A stretch of DNA of 15,377 bases from CAYYJM01 sp964471755 (lineage in GTDB: Bacteria > Planctomycetota > Planctomycetia > Gemmatales > Gemmataceae). The stretch is taken from the NCBI GenBank assembly GCA_964471755.1, contig CAYYJM010000149.1, positions 1 to 15,377 of the forward strand. Reading direction: 5' to 3'. Positions within the stretch are counted from its first letter, which is position 1. Each line of letters starts with the position of its first letter. A program made the position numbers and the translations under genes. The notes beneath the pieces are model-generated. The model was not told the origin of the DNA and did no database searches. It saw only the letters and a list, made by a program, of their open reading frames with translations. This document shows positions 7,107 to 13,472 of the stretch, piece by piece.

Positions 7107-7122
7107 GGTGCAAGGAGGCACC
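7107..7122 (+). promoter_or_regulatory. Ribosome binding site in a hairpin loop, before the ExbB-like gene
   Basis: GGTGC (7107-7111) and GCACC (7118-7122) form a 5-bp stem whose six-base loop is exactly AAGGAG, the Shine-Dalgarno core, just before the ATG at 7124. The stem may present the site or modestly restrict it. The rest of the 81-base gap after the SulP gene shows no terminator. Confidence 0.4.
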
Positions 7123-7123
7123 C

Positions 7124-8428
7124 ATGCCGAGCAACCCCGTTCCGGCCGCTCCACGCTCGTGGACGCTGGCCCTGGCTCTGCTGCTGGGTGTGCCGCTCGG
7201 CATCGGCCTGCTCACCCTGGCGGAGTTCCTCCTGCCCGAAGGAGCCCTCCTCCGCCGCTATCTGATCCATCCCGTCGAGAAGGTCGAGGTCGTCCTCTTC
7301 TGCTGCGCCCTGGTCGCCCTGGTCGCCAAGGTGCTCGACGTGCCCCGGCAACACCTCGCTCTCGCACGCTCCGTCCTGCCAGCCTGGGATGGCCAGGCAA
7401 TTCCGGCCAGCGAGGCGGACAAATACCTGAACATGGCCCGGCAGCAGCCCCGCTGGGTTCGCGTCAGCACGGTCGGTCAGCGGCGCGAGAACGTGCTGCA
7501 CTTCGTCGCCTCGCGCAAGAGTGCTGGCGAACTCGACGACCACCTGCGTGCCCAGGCCGACGAGGCCGCCCTCGACATGGATGGGTCGTACGGCCTGACG
7601 CGCTTCATCACCTGGGCGATCCCGATTCTCGGCTTCCTTGGCACGGTTCTCGGCATCACCGAGGCGATCGCCGGCGTGACGCCCGAGGTTCTCGAACAGT
7701 CGCTCAGCAGCGTCACCGACGGCCTGGCCCTGGCCTTCGACACGACGGCCCTGGCCCTGTGCCTGACGATGGTGCTGATGCTGGCCAGCTTCCTGACCGA
7801 GCGGGCCGAGCAGAACGTGCTGTCCGCCGTGGATCGAAGGATCGAGGAGGAACTGGCCCATCGCTTTCAGCGACAGACCACCGACATCGCGCCGACGCTG
7901 GCCGGCATGGAACAGCTGGTCGAGAAGCAGGCCGAGGTCTGGGCGCGGAGCCTGGAGACGGTCCAGCAGCAGGCATCGACGGCACTCCAGCAGCAGCAGG
8001 AGTTACTCGCCGCCGCCCTGGCCCAGGCCCTGGAACGGACCCTGGCGAAACACGACGCCTACCTGGAAGCACTCGAGTCGCGCGTGCAGACTCGACACGT
8101 GCAGATCCTCGAACAGATCGCCGCCCTCGCCGATCAGTGCTTGCAACTGGGCCAGGATCAGCGGGCCGGTGTGCAGCAACTCGCCGAGGGCCTGCTCGCT
8201 CAGGGGCGCGTCTGGCAGCAGATTCAGCAGGGCGAACAGCACCTGATCGCGTTGCAGGCGGCGTTGCATCAGAACCTCACCACCCTGGCCGCCACCGGCT
8301 CGTTCGAGCGGACCATGCAGGCCCTGCTGGCGGCGATCCATCTGCTGACTTCGCGAACGGGCCACAATGCCGAGGGAGCCCCGGCCGTGCTGCCCCTGCG
8401 TGCCACCCAGACGGGACAAGCCGCATGA
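7124..8428 (+). CDS. MotA/TolQ/ExbB-type proton channel protein with long helical tail
   Basis: This 434-residue protein has four membrane helices, at about 13-38, 54-71, 162-184 and 200-224. The last two match the MotA/TolQ/ExbB domain: ILGFLGTVLGITEAI, with the family's G-T pair at 173-174, and TDGLALAFDTTALALCL, with threonines at 207-208 where the family places polar pore residues. From about 225 to 400 a Gln/Glu/Ala/Leu-rich stretch should be a long helical or coiled-coil tail on the cytoplasmic side, far longer than in ExbB or TolQ. Such proteins assemble as pentamers around a dimer of ExbD/TolR/MotB-like subunits and use proton flow. Here the next gene overlaps by 4 bp (ATGA), and it and the following gene encode single-TM proteins in the right place to be those subunits. 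The Shine-Dalgarno AAGGAG is ideal. There is no adjacent tonB, tolA or flagellar gene, so the driven process is unknown. Confidence 0.93.
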   Translation: MPSNPVPAAPRSWTLALALLLGVPLGIGLLTLAEFLLPEGALLRRYLIHPVEKVEVVLFCCALVALVAKVLDVPRQHLALARSVLPAWDGQAIPASEADKYLNMARQQPRWVRVSTVGQRRENVLHFVASRKSAGELDDHLRAQADEAALDMDGSYGLTRFITWAIPILGFLGTVLGITEAIAGVTPEVLEQSLSSVTDGLALAFDTTALALCLTMVLMLASFLTERAEQNVLSAVDRRIEEELAHRFQRQTTDIAPTLAGMEQLVEKQAEVWARSLETVQQQASTALQQQQELLAAALAQALERTLAKHDAYLEALESRVQTRHVQILEQIAALADQCLQLGQDQRAGVQQLAEGLLAQGRVWQQIQQGEQHLIALQAALHQNLTTLAATGSFERTMQALLAAIHLLTSRTGHNAEGAPAVLPLRATQTGQAA

Positions 8429-9903
8429 GACGCCGACGCCGACTGACCGTCGATACGTTCCCGTTCCTGGCCGTGCTGCTGGGCGCGATGGGGGCGTTGA
8501 TCCTGGTGCTGCTCATCTTCGACTATCGCGCCAAGAAGGCGGCCCGGCAGCGGGTCGAGGCGGCCGTGGTCCGTCAAAGCGCGGAGGCCGAGCAGAAGGC
8601 GGCCGCACGCCGGGCCGAGTTGCTCGCCCGAGAAGAGGAACGCCGGCGCGAGTGGGAGCAGAAACAGGCCGCGCTGCGCCGCACCGTCGCGGCCCAGCAG
8701 GCCGAGGTGACGCGCGCGATCGAGGAAGCCGAGGCGGCCACGAAACAGGCTCGCCATCAGGATGAGGCCGAACGCCAGGCCCTGGCCGCCGCCCGGGCCC
8801 GGAGCGAGAAGGAACGCACGCAGCTGGTGACAGTCAAGAGTCACCTGGAGAACGGCAGCGATCAGGTCCGCCAGGGTGAGGCCGCCTCGCGCCAGGGCCA
8901 GGCGACCCTGCGGGAACTGACCGCCGACCTGACGCAGATCGAACAGGCGATTCGCGATCTCAAGACGACGCGCCGTCGTGATCCGAACACCTACACCGTC
9001 GTGCCCTACAAGGGGCCGCAGGGGACCGATCGTCGGCCGATCGCCATCGAATGCACGACGCACGGCCTGATCTTCCACCCCGATCGCGCGGCGCATGCCG
9101 TGCCCTTCAACGGAGACGAGGTGCGTGCCGACCTGGCGAAGCGCATCGAACGTCAACGTCCGACCCTGCCGGACGATCAGCAGAAGCTGCCGCCCTACCT
9201 GCTGCTGCTCATCCGCCCCGATGGGATCGATACCTACTACGACCTCCAGACGACCCTGAAGGGTCTGCCGCTGGTCTTCGGCTACGAGTTCATCGAGGAC
9301 GACTGGACGCTGGAGTTCCCGGCGAACCCCGAAGAAAAACCGACCGGCCGGGCGACGGCGGGCGGAGCGAAGCCGGGCGGAGGCGGTGGCGGTGGTAGTG
9401 GCAGTGGCAGTGCGGCGACGGCGAATGCAGGGAGTCCGGCCAAACCGATGCCGACTCCCGCTTCGACGGCATCGTCGGGAGCAGCCGCGCCGCCGAAACC
9501 GGATCGCAATCCCGGCAGCGAGCGGCCGCAAGCGACGGGCGATCCCGAGCCATCGCGTCGGCCGGCGCGGGTGCAGCCATCGCACGAGTGGATCATTTAC
9601 GTCGAGTGCCGGGTCGATGGCGTGGTGCTGCATCCCGGTAAGGATCTTCTACCCCTGCACGCGATCGCGGAGACGCCCGCGAAGAACCCTCTCCGGGCGC
9701 GGGTGGCCGAGATGCTGCCGCAGCAACCGGCCCCGCTACCAGGCAAGACGCCGAGTCGGCCGCGGGTGCGCTTCGTCGTCCACGTCGATGGTGGTCGAAG
9801 TTTCCACGCCGCCTACCCGGCCCTGGTCGGTCTGCCGATCGACATGGACCGCGTGACGCTGCAAGCGGGAGACGACGCGCAGACCATTATCCGGGGAGAG
9901 TAA
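8425..9903 (+). CDS. ExbD/MotB-like single-TM coiled-coil protein with duplicated C-terminal domain
   Basis: The protein has 492 residues. The start ATG 8425-8427 overlaps the stop of the ExbB-like gene as ATGA, a mark of translational coupling. A basic MRRRRR start leads into one membrane helix (TFPFLAVLLGAMGALILVLLI, 11-31) laid out like ExbD, where TPFIDVMLVLL holds the key Asp; here that position is Ala16. A coiled coil rich in Ala, Glu, Gln and Arg spans about 35-182. Two related modules follow. Module A (about 206-298) has IECTTHGLIFHP, then LLLIRPDGIDTYY and LKGLPL. Module B (about 391-480) has VECRVDGVVLHP, then FVVHVDGGRSFHAAY and LVGLP. They are joined by a linker of about 90 residues rich in Gly, Pro and Ser (GGGGGGGSGSGS at 318-329). 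Topology predicts the C-terminal part in the periplasm. I recognise no named domain in the modules. It most likely pairs with the ExbB-like protein. Confidence 0.9.
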   Translation: MRRRRRLTVDTFPFLAVLLGAMGALILVLLIFDYRAKKAARQRVEAAVVRQSAEAEQKAAARRAELLAREEERRREWEQKQAALRRTVAAQQAEVTRAIEEAEAATKQARHQDEAERQALAAARARSEKERTQLVTVKSHLENGSDQVRQGEAASRQGQATLRELTADLTQIEQAIRDLKTTRRRDPNTYTVVPYKGPQGTDRRPIAIECTTHGLIFHPDRAAHAVPFNGDEVRADLAKRIERQRPTLPDDQQKLPPYLLLLIRPDGIDTYYDLQTTLKGLPLVFGYEFIEDDWTLEFPANPEEKPTGRATAGGAKPGGGGGGGSGSGSAATANAGSPAKPMPTPASTASSGAAAPPKPDRNPGSERPQATGDPEPSRRPARVQPSHEWIIYVECRVDGVVLHPGKDLLPLHAIAETPAKNPLRARVAEMLPQQPAPLPGKTPSRPRVRFVVHVDGGRSFHAAYPALVGLPIDMDRVTLQAGDDAQTIIRGE

Positions 9904-9907
9904 TCCT

Positions 9908-9968
9908 CATTTAGCCGCCGGCTTGCCGGCGGTCTTCGTCGGACGGCGGGCAAGCCCGCCGCTAAATG
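9908..9968. repeat. Dispersed intergenic palindrome, family B, copy 2 (diverged right arm)
   Basis: Arms are at 9908-9932 and 9944-9968, related to 1611-1672. The left arm matches copy 1. The right arm differs from perfect pairing at four bases, but these come as two pairs that keep the arm's own hairpin (CGGCGGGC-AA-GCCCGCCG). The element starts 4 bases after the stop of the previous gene and ends 4 bases before the ribosome binding site GGGAGG (9973-9978) of the next. Confidence 0.88.
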
Positions 9969-9985
9969 GGAAGGGAGGCTGGACC

Positions 9986-11050
9986 ATGTATCGCCGTCGT
10001 CGCCAGCCCGAACGGGCGATCCTGTTCTCGTTCGACTCGTTTCTCGATCTGGTGGCCAACGTCATTGGGATCGTGGTGCGGCTGATCCTCGTGGCCTGGG
10101 TTGGCAGTCGGGTTTACAAGGGACCGCAGATGCCGCCACCGCCGCCGATGCCGGAGGTGCAGGTCGCCGCGTTCGTGCCGCCGCCTGCGGACGAGGCTTC
10201 GGGCAGGGAGGTGCAGCGTCTCCAGGCCGAGTTGGCCCGGTCGCGTCAGGTCACCCTCGAAGCCCTGCGAACCCGGGAGGCCAGCCGACAGGCTCGCGAA
10301 CAGGCCGAACGTCAGACGGCCCAGCTAAAACAGCAGCGCGAGGAACTTCAGCGGAAACAGCCCGACCTGGCCAGCACCCTCGCCACGCAGAAGCAGGCTG
10401 ACGTGGAGACCGCCCAGAGCGTACGTCAACTGCGCGAACGGCACGCGAGTCTACAGTCGGATCTGGAAGCGTTGAAGAAGGCTCCCCGCGAGACGAAGCA
10501 ACTGGCCTACCGATCGCCGGTCAGCGCCGCGGTTCAGACGGAGGAGGTCTTCTTCGAGTGCCACCAGGGCCGGGTGACGCTCATCGACGTGGCGACCCTG
10601 CTGGACGACGTTCGCGCCCACATGCAGGAGAACGGCAAACAGCTCCGGTCCACCTGGACGGTTCAGGAGACGACCCGACCGCAGGGAGCGTTTCGGCTGC
10701 GCTACACCCTGGAGCGAGAACGCGGTCTGCTCGAAGGAACCGGCCAGCCGAACAACGACGGAGCCTACCGCTACGGTCTGTCGCGCTGGGTGGTCGAGCC
10801 CGTCAAGGACGACCGGGGCGAGCCGGCCGACGCGGCCTTGAAGGCCGGCTCGGACTTCCGCAAGATCGTCGATCGACTCGATCCGAAACAGGTCGTCGTC
10901 ACGCTGTGGGTCTACCCGGACAGTTTCGGCGTGTATCGGAAGCTGCGCGACTATTTGCACGATCGTGCCGTGGTCGTCGCCGGCCGACCGCTGCCGGAGG
11001 GCGTGGCGATCGCCAGTTCCCGCAGCGGCTCGACCTCACGCGGCCAGTGA
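9986..11050 (+). CDS. Second ExbD/MotB-like single-TM coiled-coil protein
   Basis: This 354-residue protein is the third member of the ExbB-like group. Start ATG 9986 has GGGAGG seven bases upstream; the frame is open further up, but that part lies in the palindrome. After MYRRRRQPER comes one membrane helix, FDSFLDLVANVIGIVVRLILVAWVG (about 16-40), with Asp21 at the place of the proton-carrying Asp of ExbD/MotB and, unusually, Arg32 mid-helix. A proline-rich stretch (48-68) leads to a coiled coil (about 72-166). The C-terminal part begins VFFECHQGRVTLID (188-201) and later has VVVTLWVYPDSFGVYRKL (303-320). Both segments resemble the EC-x3-G and RPDG/Y segments of the two modules in the preceding protein, so it probably carries a third, larger copy of the same domain. 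No OmpA/peptidoglycan-binding domain is visible. It ends 7 bases before the stop of a convergent gene. Confidence 0.9.
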   Translation: MYRRRRQPERAILFSFDSFLDLVANVIGIVVRLILVAWVGSRVYKGPQMPPPPPMPEVQVAAFVPPPADEASGREVQRLQAELARSRQVTLEALRTREASRQAREQAERQTAQLKQQREELQRKQPDLASTLATQKQADVETAQSVRQLRERHASLQSDLEALKKAPRETKQLAYRSPVSAAVQTEEVFFECHQGRVTLIDVATLLDDVRAHMQENGKQLRSTWTVQETTRPQGAFRLRYTLERERGLLEGTGQPNNDGAYRYGLSRWVVEPVKDDRGEPADAALKAGSDFRKIVDRLDPKQVVVTLWVYPDSFGVYRKLRDYLHDRAVVVAGRPLPEGVAIASSRSGSTSRGQ

Positions 11051-11057
11051 ACGGCAC

Positions 11058-12137
11058 TCAGCGATACCGCTCCAGGCCCTTGATGCCGAGTTGCGAGACC
11101 AGGTGCTTCAGTTCCGCCTCGGCATCGCGATGCGCAACCAGGGTCACGTCGCCATCCTGAATGATGATCAGATCCTCGACGTTGACCGTGGCGATCAGGT
11201 GGCCCGGCGGGGCGACCAGGATGCAGCGCCGCGTATCGGTGCCGATGTGCTTCGCCAGGACGGTATTGCCGCCGACATCCTGGGGGTGCATCCGCTCCAG
11301 GGCGAGCCAGCTACCGACGTCGTCCCAGACGTAGGGAGCCTGGATGACCAGGACGTGGCGAGCCTGCTCCATGACGGCGTAATCGATCGAGACCTTCTCC
11401 AGGTGCGGATACTCGCGTTCCAGAGTGGCCTGCCAGCTGGGCGTGTCGTAGTGCTGGGCCAGGCGGACGACGGCGGCGTGCAGTTCGGGACGGTGCTGGG
11501 CCAACTCGGCCAGCAGGGTCGCCGCCCGCCAGATGAAGATGCCACTGTTCCAGAGAAAGTTGCCCGTGGCGAGCATCTCCTCGGCCGTGTGCAGGTTGGG
11601 CTTCTCGCGGAAGCGTTGCACCTCGAAGACGGCCAGGCCGAGTCGGCCGTCGAGCGGTTCGCCGCGCTGGATGTAGCCATACCCCGTGGCCGGGAACGTC
11701 GGCGTGATGCCGAAAGTGACCAGGGCGTTGGGATGGTCATGGGCCAGGTGGACGGCCCCGTTGACGGCCCGCCGAAACTCCTGGGCCGGCTCGATGACAT
11801 GATCGGCCGGCGTGACGACCATGACCGCCTCGGGCTCGCGCTGCGCAATGATCGCCGCGGCCAGGCCGATGCACGCGGCCGTGTCGCGCCCCATCGGTTC
11901 GCCGATCACCTGGCCCAGCGGCATGTGGGGCAACTGCTCGGTCGTCTCGTTCAGATAAGCGTTGCCAGTGACGACCCAGAGTTCCTCGGGTCCGACCAGG
12001 CCCTCCAGGCGGTCATGGGCCTGTTGCAGCAGAGAGCGTTCGCCAGCGAGGTCGAGGAACTGCTTGGGCCGACGCTGTCGGCTGCGCGGCCAGAATCGCG
12101 TGCCCCCGCCACCAGCCATGATCACTGCGTGCAGCAT
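11058..12137 (-). CDS. manC: Mannose-1-phosphate guanylyltransferase
   Basis: This 359-residue cytoplasmic enzyme makes GDP-mannose from mannose-1-phosphate and GTP, feeding polysaccharide, glycan and GDP-sugar synthesis. The nucleotide-binding signature is complete: MAGGGGTRFWPRSR at 7-20 and RPKQF at 23-27. Further family landmarks are EPMGRDTAA (80-88), TPADHVI (109-115, with the probable metal-binding Asp112), GYGYIQRG (152-159), FREKP (176-180), LWNSGIF (195-201) and WDDVGSW (271-277). The length fits the one-function type; the C-terminal phosphomannose isomerase cupin of AlgA-type enzymes is absent. Start choice: ATG 12135-12137 has AGGAG six bases upstream and puts the signature at the very N-terminus; a longer open frame upstream adds 38 unconvincing residues. 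It is divergent from the sigma factor gene and convergent with the ExbD-like gene, so it seems to be a single-gene unit. Confidence 0.96.
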   Translation of the reverse strand: MLHAVIMAGGGGTRFWPRSRQRRPKQFLDLAGERSLLQQAHDRLEGLVGPEELWVVTGNAYLNETTEQLPHMPLGQVIGEPMGRDTAACIGLAAAIIAQREPEAVMVVTPADHVIEPAQEFRRAVNGAVHLAHDHPNALVTFGITPTFPATGYGYIQRGEPLDGRLGLAVFEVQRFREKPNLHTAEEMLATGNFLWNSGIFIWRAATLLAELAQHRPELHAAVVRLAQHYDTPSWQATLEREYPHLEKVSIDYAVMEQARHVLVIQAPYVWDDVGSWLALERMHPQDVGGNTVLAKHIGTDTRRCILVAPPGHLIATVNVEDLIIIQDGDVTLVAHRDAEAELKHLVSQLGIKGLERYR

Positions 12138-12244
12138 GAGCGACTCCTGTCGAGAACGAGAGACCGTCCCAGGATGTAGATACCAACTCGACCGGCCAGG
12201 GGGAAGTTCAATCCAGGAGCGGGGTCGCAAGAAACGAGACAACC

Positions 12245-12273
12245 TTGTCAAAAATGTGTGTGCCGGGTGTAAG
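12245..12273 (+). promoter_or_regulatory. Sigma70-type promoter of the sigma factor gene
   Basis: TTGTCA (-35, five of six bases), a 17-base spacer and TGTAAG (-10, four of six) lie on the plus strand in the 300-base gap between the divergent manC and sigma factor genes. Transcription from here would give a leader of roughly 155-160 bases. I found no equally good promoter for manC in the opposite direction, and no other gene or strong hairpin in this gap. Confidence 0.5.
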
Positions 12274-12437
12274 AGGCGACGTCGGCCTCGGTATTGGAGT
12301 AGGAATCATCGCACCTGTCGCAGAAGTGATAGCAGTCAGAATCGGAGAAAGTCGAAGTTCCGTCGAACGAGTTGGTGGGCAGCGGAACCCTTCGAGCGAC
12401 GTGCAGGCCCCCCCGCGATGGACAAAGGAGACGAAGC

Positions 12438-13244
12438 GTGGGTACGGCAACACTGACGACCAGCAGCAGCGCACGGAAGGAACGGACCTCCGAGTCTGGC
12501 CCGTATCACGTCGTGCATGAGTCGTTCGAGCTGGCCGAGGCCGACACCCTGTATGGCCCGAACAACTGTCCCCCGGTCCCGGCCGGTGCGGAGTATCTTC
12601 CCGACGAAACAACGCGAGACTACGCTCGGCGGATGCACTATGCCGCCTACCAGATGTCGCAGGCGACCGACGCCCGGACCCGGGCCCGCTGGGAACGCCA
12701 CTACCTGGCCTTCCGCGACCAGATCGTCCTGGGCAATCGCAAGCTGATCTACCGGGCGGTTCGACGCTGGCAGCCGACGCCGACCCTGGCCGACGACATG
12801 GTCGGCGACTGCCAGATCGTCCTGATCCAGGCGGTGGCGGCCTACAATCCCTGGCTCGGCATCCGCTTCAGCACCTACGCCTTCACCTGCCTGATGCGGG
12901 CGCTGTCGCGGATGTCACAGCGCCATGCCAACGACCGCCTGGCGAAGTCGGTGCCACTGGAGGCGCTGCCGGACGGTGAGCCACGCAATGGCGAGGCCGA
13001 GGAACCGCCGACCACCCGCATCGCCCGCCTGGACGAGTTCCTGGACGAGCATCACGACCTGCTCTCGGATCGCGAGAAGGTGGTCCTGATGCGGCGGTTC
13101 TCTCTCGACGAGACGACCCGGTCCGGCACCCTGGAGGAAGTCGGCAAGGAACTCGGTCTGTCGAAGGAGCGCGTGCGGCAGGTCCAGGCCAGCGCCCTGG
13201 GCAAGCTCCGCAAGGCGCTGTCGGGTCTTCCGATCGAGGGGTGA
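12438..13244 (+). CDS. Sigma-70 family RNA polymerase sigma factor
   Basis: This 268-residue protein directs RNA polymerase to promoters. Region 2 spans about 93-162: RDQIVLGNRKLIYRAVRR, then LADDMVGDCQIVLIQAVAAYNP and GIRFSTYAFTCLMRAL (core binding and -10 recognition). Region 4 spans about 209-262: LSDREKVVLMRRF, then TLEEVGKELGLSKERVRQVQ, the -35-binding helix-turn-helix. The RFSTYA core is like primary-type sigma factors, but their WWIRQ tract reads FTCLMRA. Region 3 is mostly missing, with an acidic, proline-containing linker (175-200) in its place, so this is an alternative sigma factor. The first 90 residues are not a domain I recognise. Start choice: GTG 12438 with AAAGGAG seven bases before it; the frame is open upstream but lacks a start with a ribosome binding site. 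No anti-sigma gene is adjacent, and the regulon is unknown. Confidence 0.93.
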   Translation: MGTATLTTSSSARKERTSESGPYHVVHESFELAEADTLYGPNNCPPVPAGAEYLPDETTRDYARRMHYAAYQMSQATDARTRARWERHYLAFRDQIVLGNRKLIYRAVRRWQPTPTLADDMVGDCQIVLIQAVAAYNPWLGIRFSTYAFTCLMRALSRMSQRHANDRLAKSVPLEALPDGEPRNGEAEEPPTTRIARLDEFLDEHHDLLSDREKVVLMRRFSLDETTRSGTLEEVGKELGLSKERVRQVQASALGKLRKALSGLPIEG

Positions 13245-13273
13245 GCGCCGCCCGGCGAGCGGCGCGGCGTCTC

Positions 13274-13373
13274 CCTGGCGAGCGTGGGGCGTCAGCCCCA
13301 TGAGTGTCTTCATCCGGAGAGAGTGTCTTCGTCCGGAGAGAAGAATCATGGGGCTGACGCCCCACGCTCGCCA
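13274..13373. repeat. Dispersed intergenic palindrome, family A, copy 2, with duplicated loop
   Basis: A perfect 29-bp inverted repeat has arms at 13274-13302 and 13345-13373, with the same core as 134-162. The 42-base loop holds two tandem 19-base units (13303-13321 and 13322-13340), beginning GTGTCTTC and ending CCGGAGAGA, which differ at a single base. It lies 29 bases after the sigma factor stop and 99 bases before the MFS start, and could separate the two transcripts. Confidence 0.9.
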
Positions 13374-13412
13374 GTTCTGCCAGGATCCGTCGGCTACCCC
13401 CTTGCCGTTGCC

Positions 13413-13464
13413 CCTGTCGGATGGTATCTCTGTCGGACGATCTCTGTCCGCAATCTCCGACAGG
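13413..13464 (+). promoter_or_regulatory. Possible translational switch in the MFS transporter leader
   Basis: CCTGTCGGA (13413-13421) is the perfect complement of TCCGACAGG (13456-13464). The right-hand arm contains most of the MFS gene's Shine-Dalgarno sequence (AGGAA, 13462-13466, six bases before ATG 13473). A second copy of CTGTCGGA at 13430-13437 could pair with the same right arm instead, and CGGAC/GTCCG (13434-13438, 13446-13450) gives a third, competing stem. Folding would hide the ribosome binding site. No known riboswitch class is recognised. Confidence 0.4.
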
Positions 13465-13472
13465 AACCTCGC

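Noticed and set aside
5936..7861. 641-codon minus-strand frame opposite the SulP and ExbB-like genes
   Set aside because: It spans two well-supported plus-strand genes and their gap, and its composition (Gly/Gln/Arg/Asp-rich, low hydrophobicity) is typical of antisense reading.
7108..8424. Upstream in-frame extension of the first ExbD-like gene
   Set aside because: The frame is open from 7108 but overlaps the whole ExbB-like gene in another phase; the Arg/Gly/Pro-rich translation is a shadow, and ATG 8425 in an ATGA overlap is the natural start.
9923..9985. TTG start 63 bases upstream for the second ExbD-like gene
   Set aside because: This stretch is the intergenic palindrome; ATG 9986 has GGGAGG at the right distance.
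7124..11050. Zorya-type antiphage system (ZorA/ZorB)
   Set aside because: The ExbB-like protein with a long tail recalls ZorA, but there is no OmpA-like peptidoglycan-binding domain as in ZorB and no helicase or nuclease partner; the next gene is manC on the other strand.
12247..12252. TTGACA on the minus strand as the manC -35 box
   Set aside because: No -10-like sequence lies 16-18 bases downstream on that strand; the hexamer arises because TTGTCAA is nearly self-complementary with the sigma gene's -35 box.
12418..12456. 12-codon upstream open frame overlapping the sigma factor start
   Set aside because: It has no ribosome binding site of its own; the AAAGGAG inside it serves the GTG at 12438. 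It could affect translation, but there is no evidence.
12245..12520. Small plus-strand frame in the manC-sigma gap (ATG at 12254 or TTG at 12245)
   Set aside because: No ribosome binding site precedes it, it overlaps the likely promoter at its start and the sigma gene at its end, and no family is recognised.
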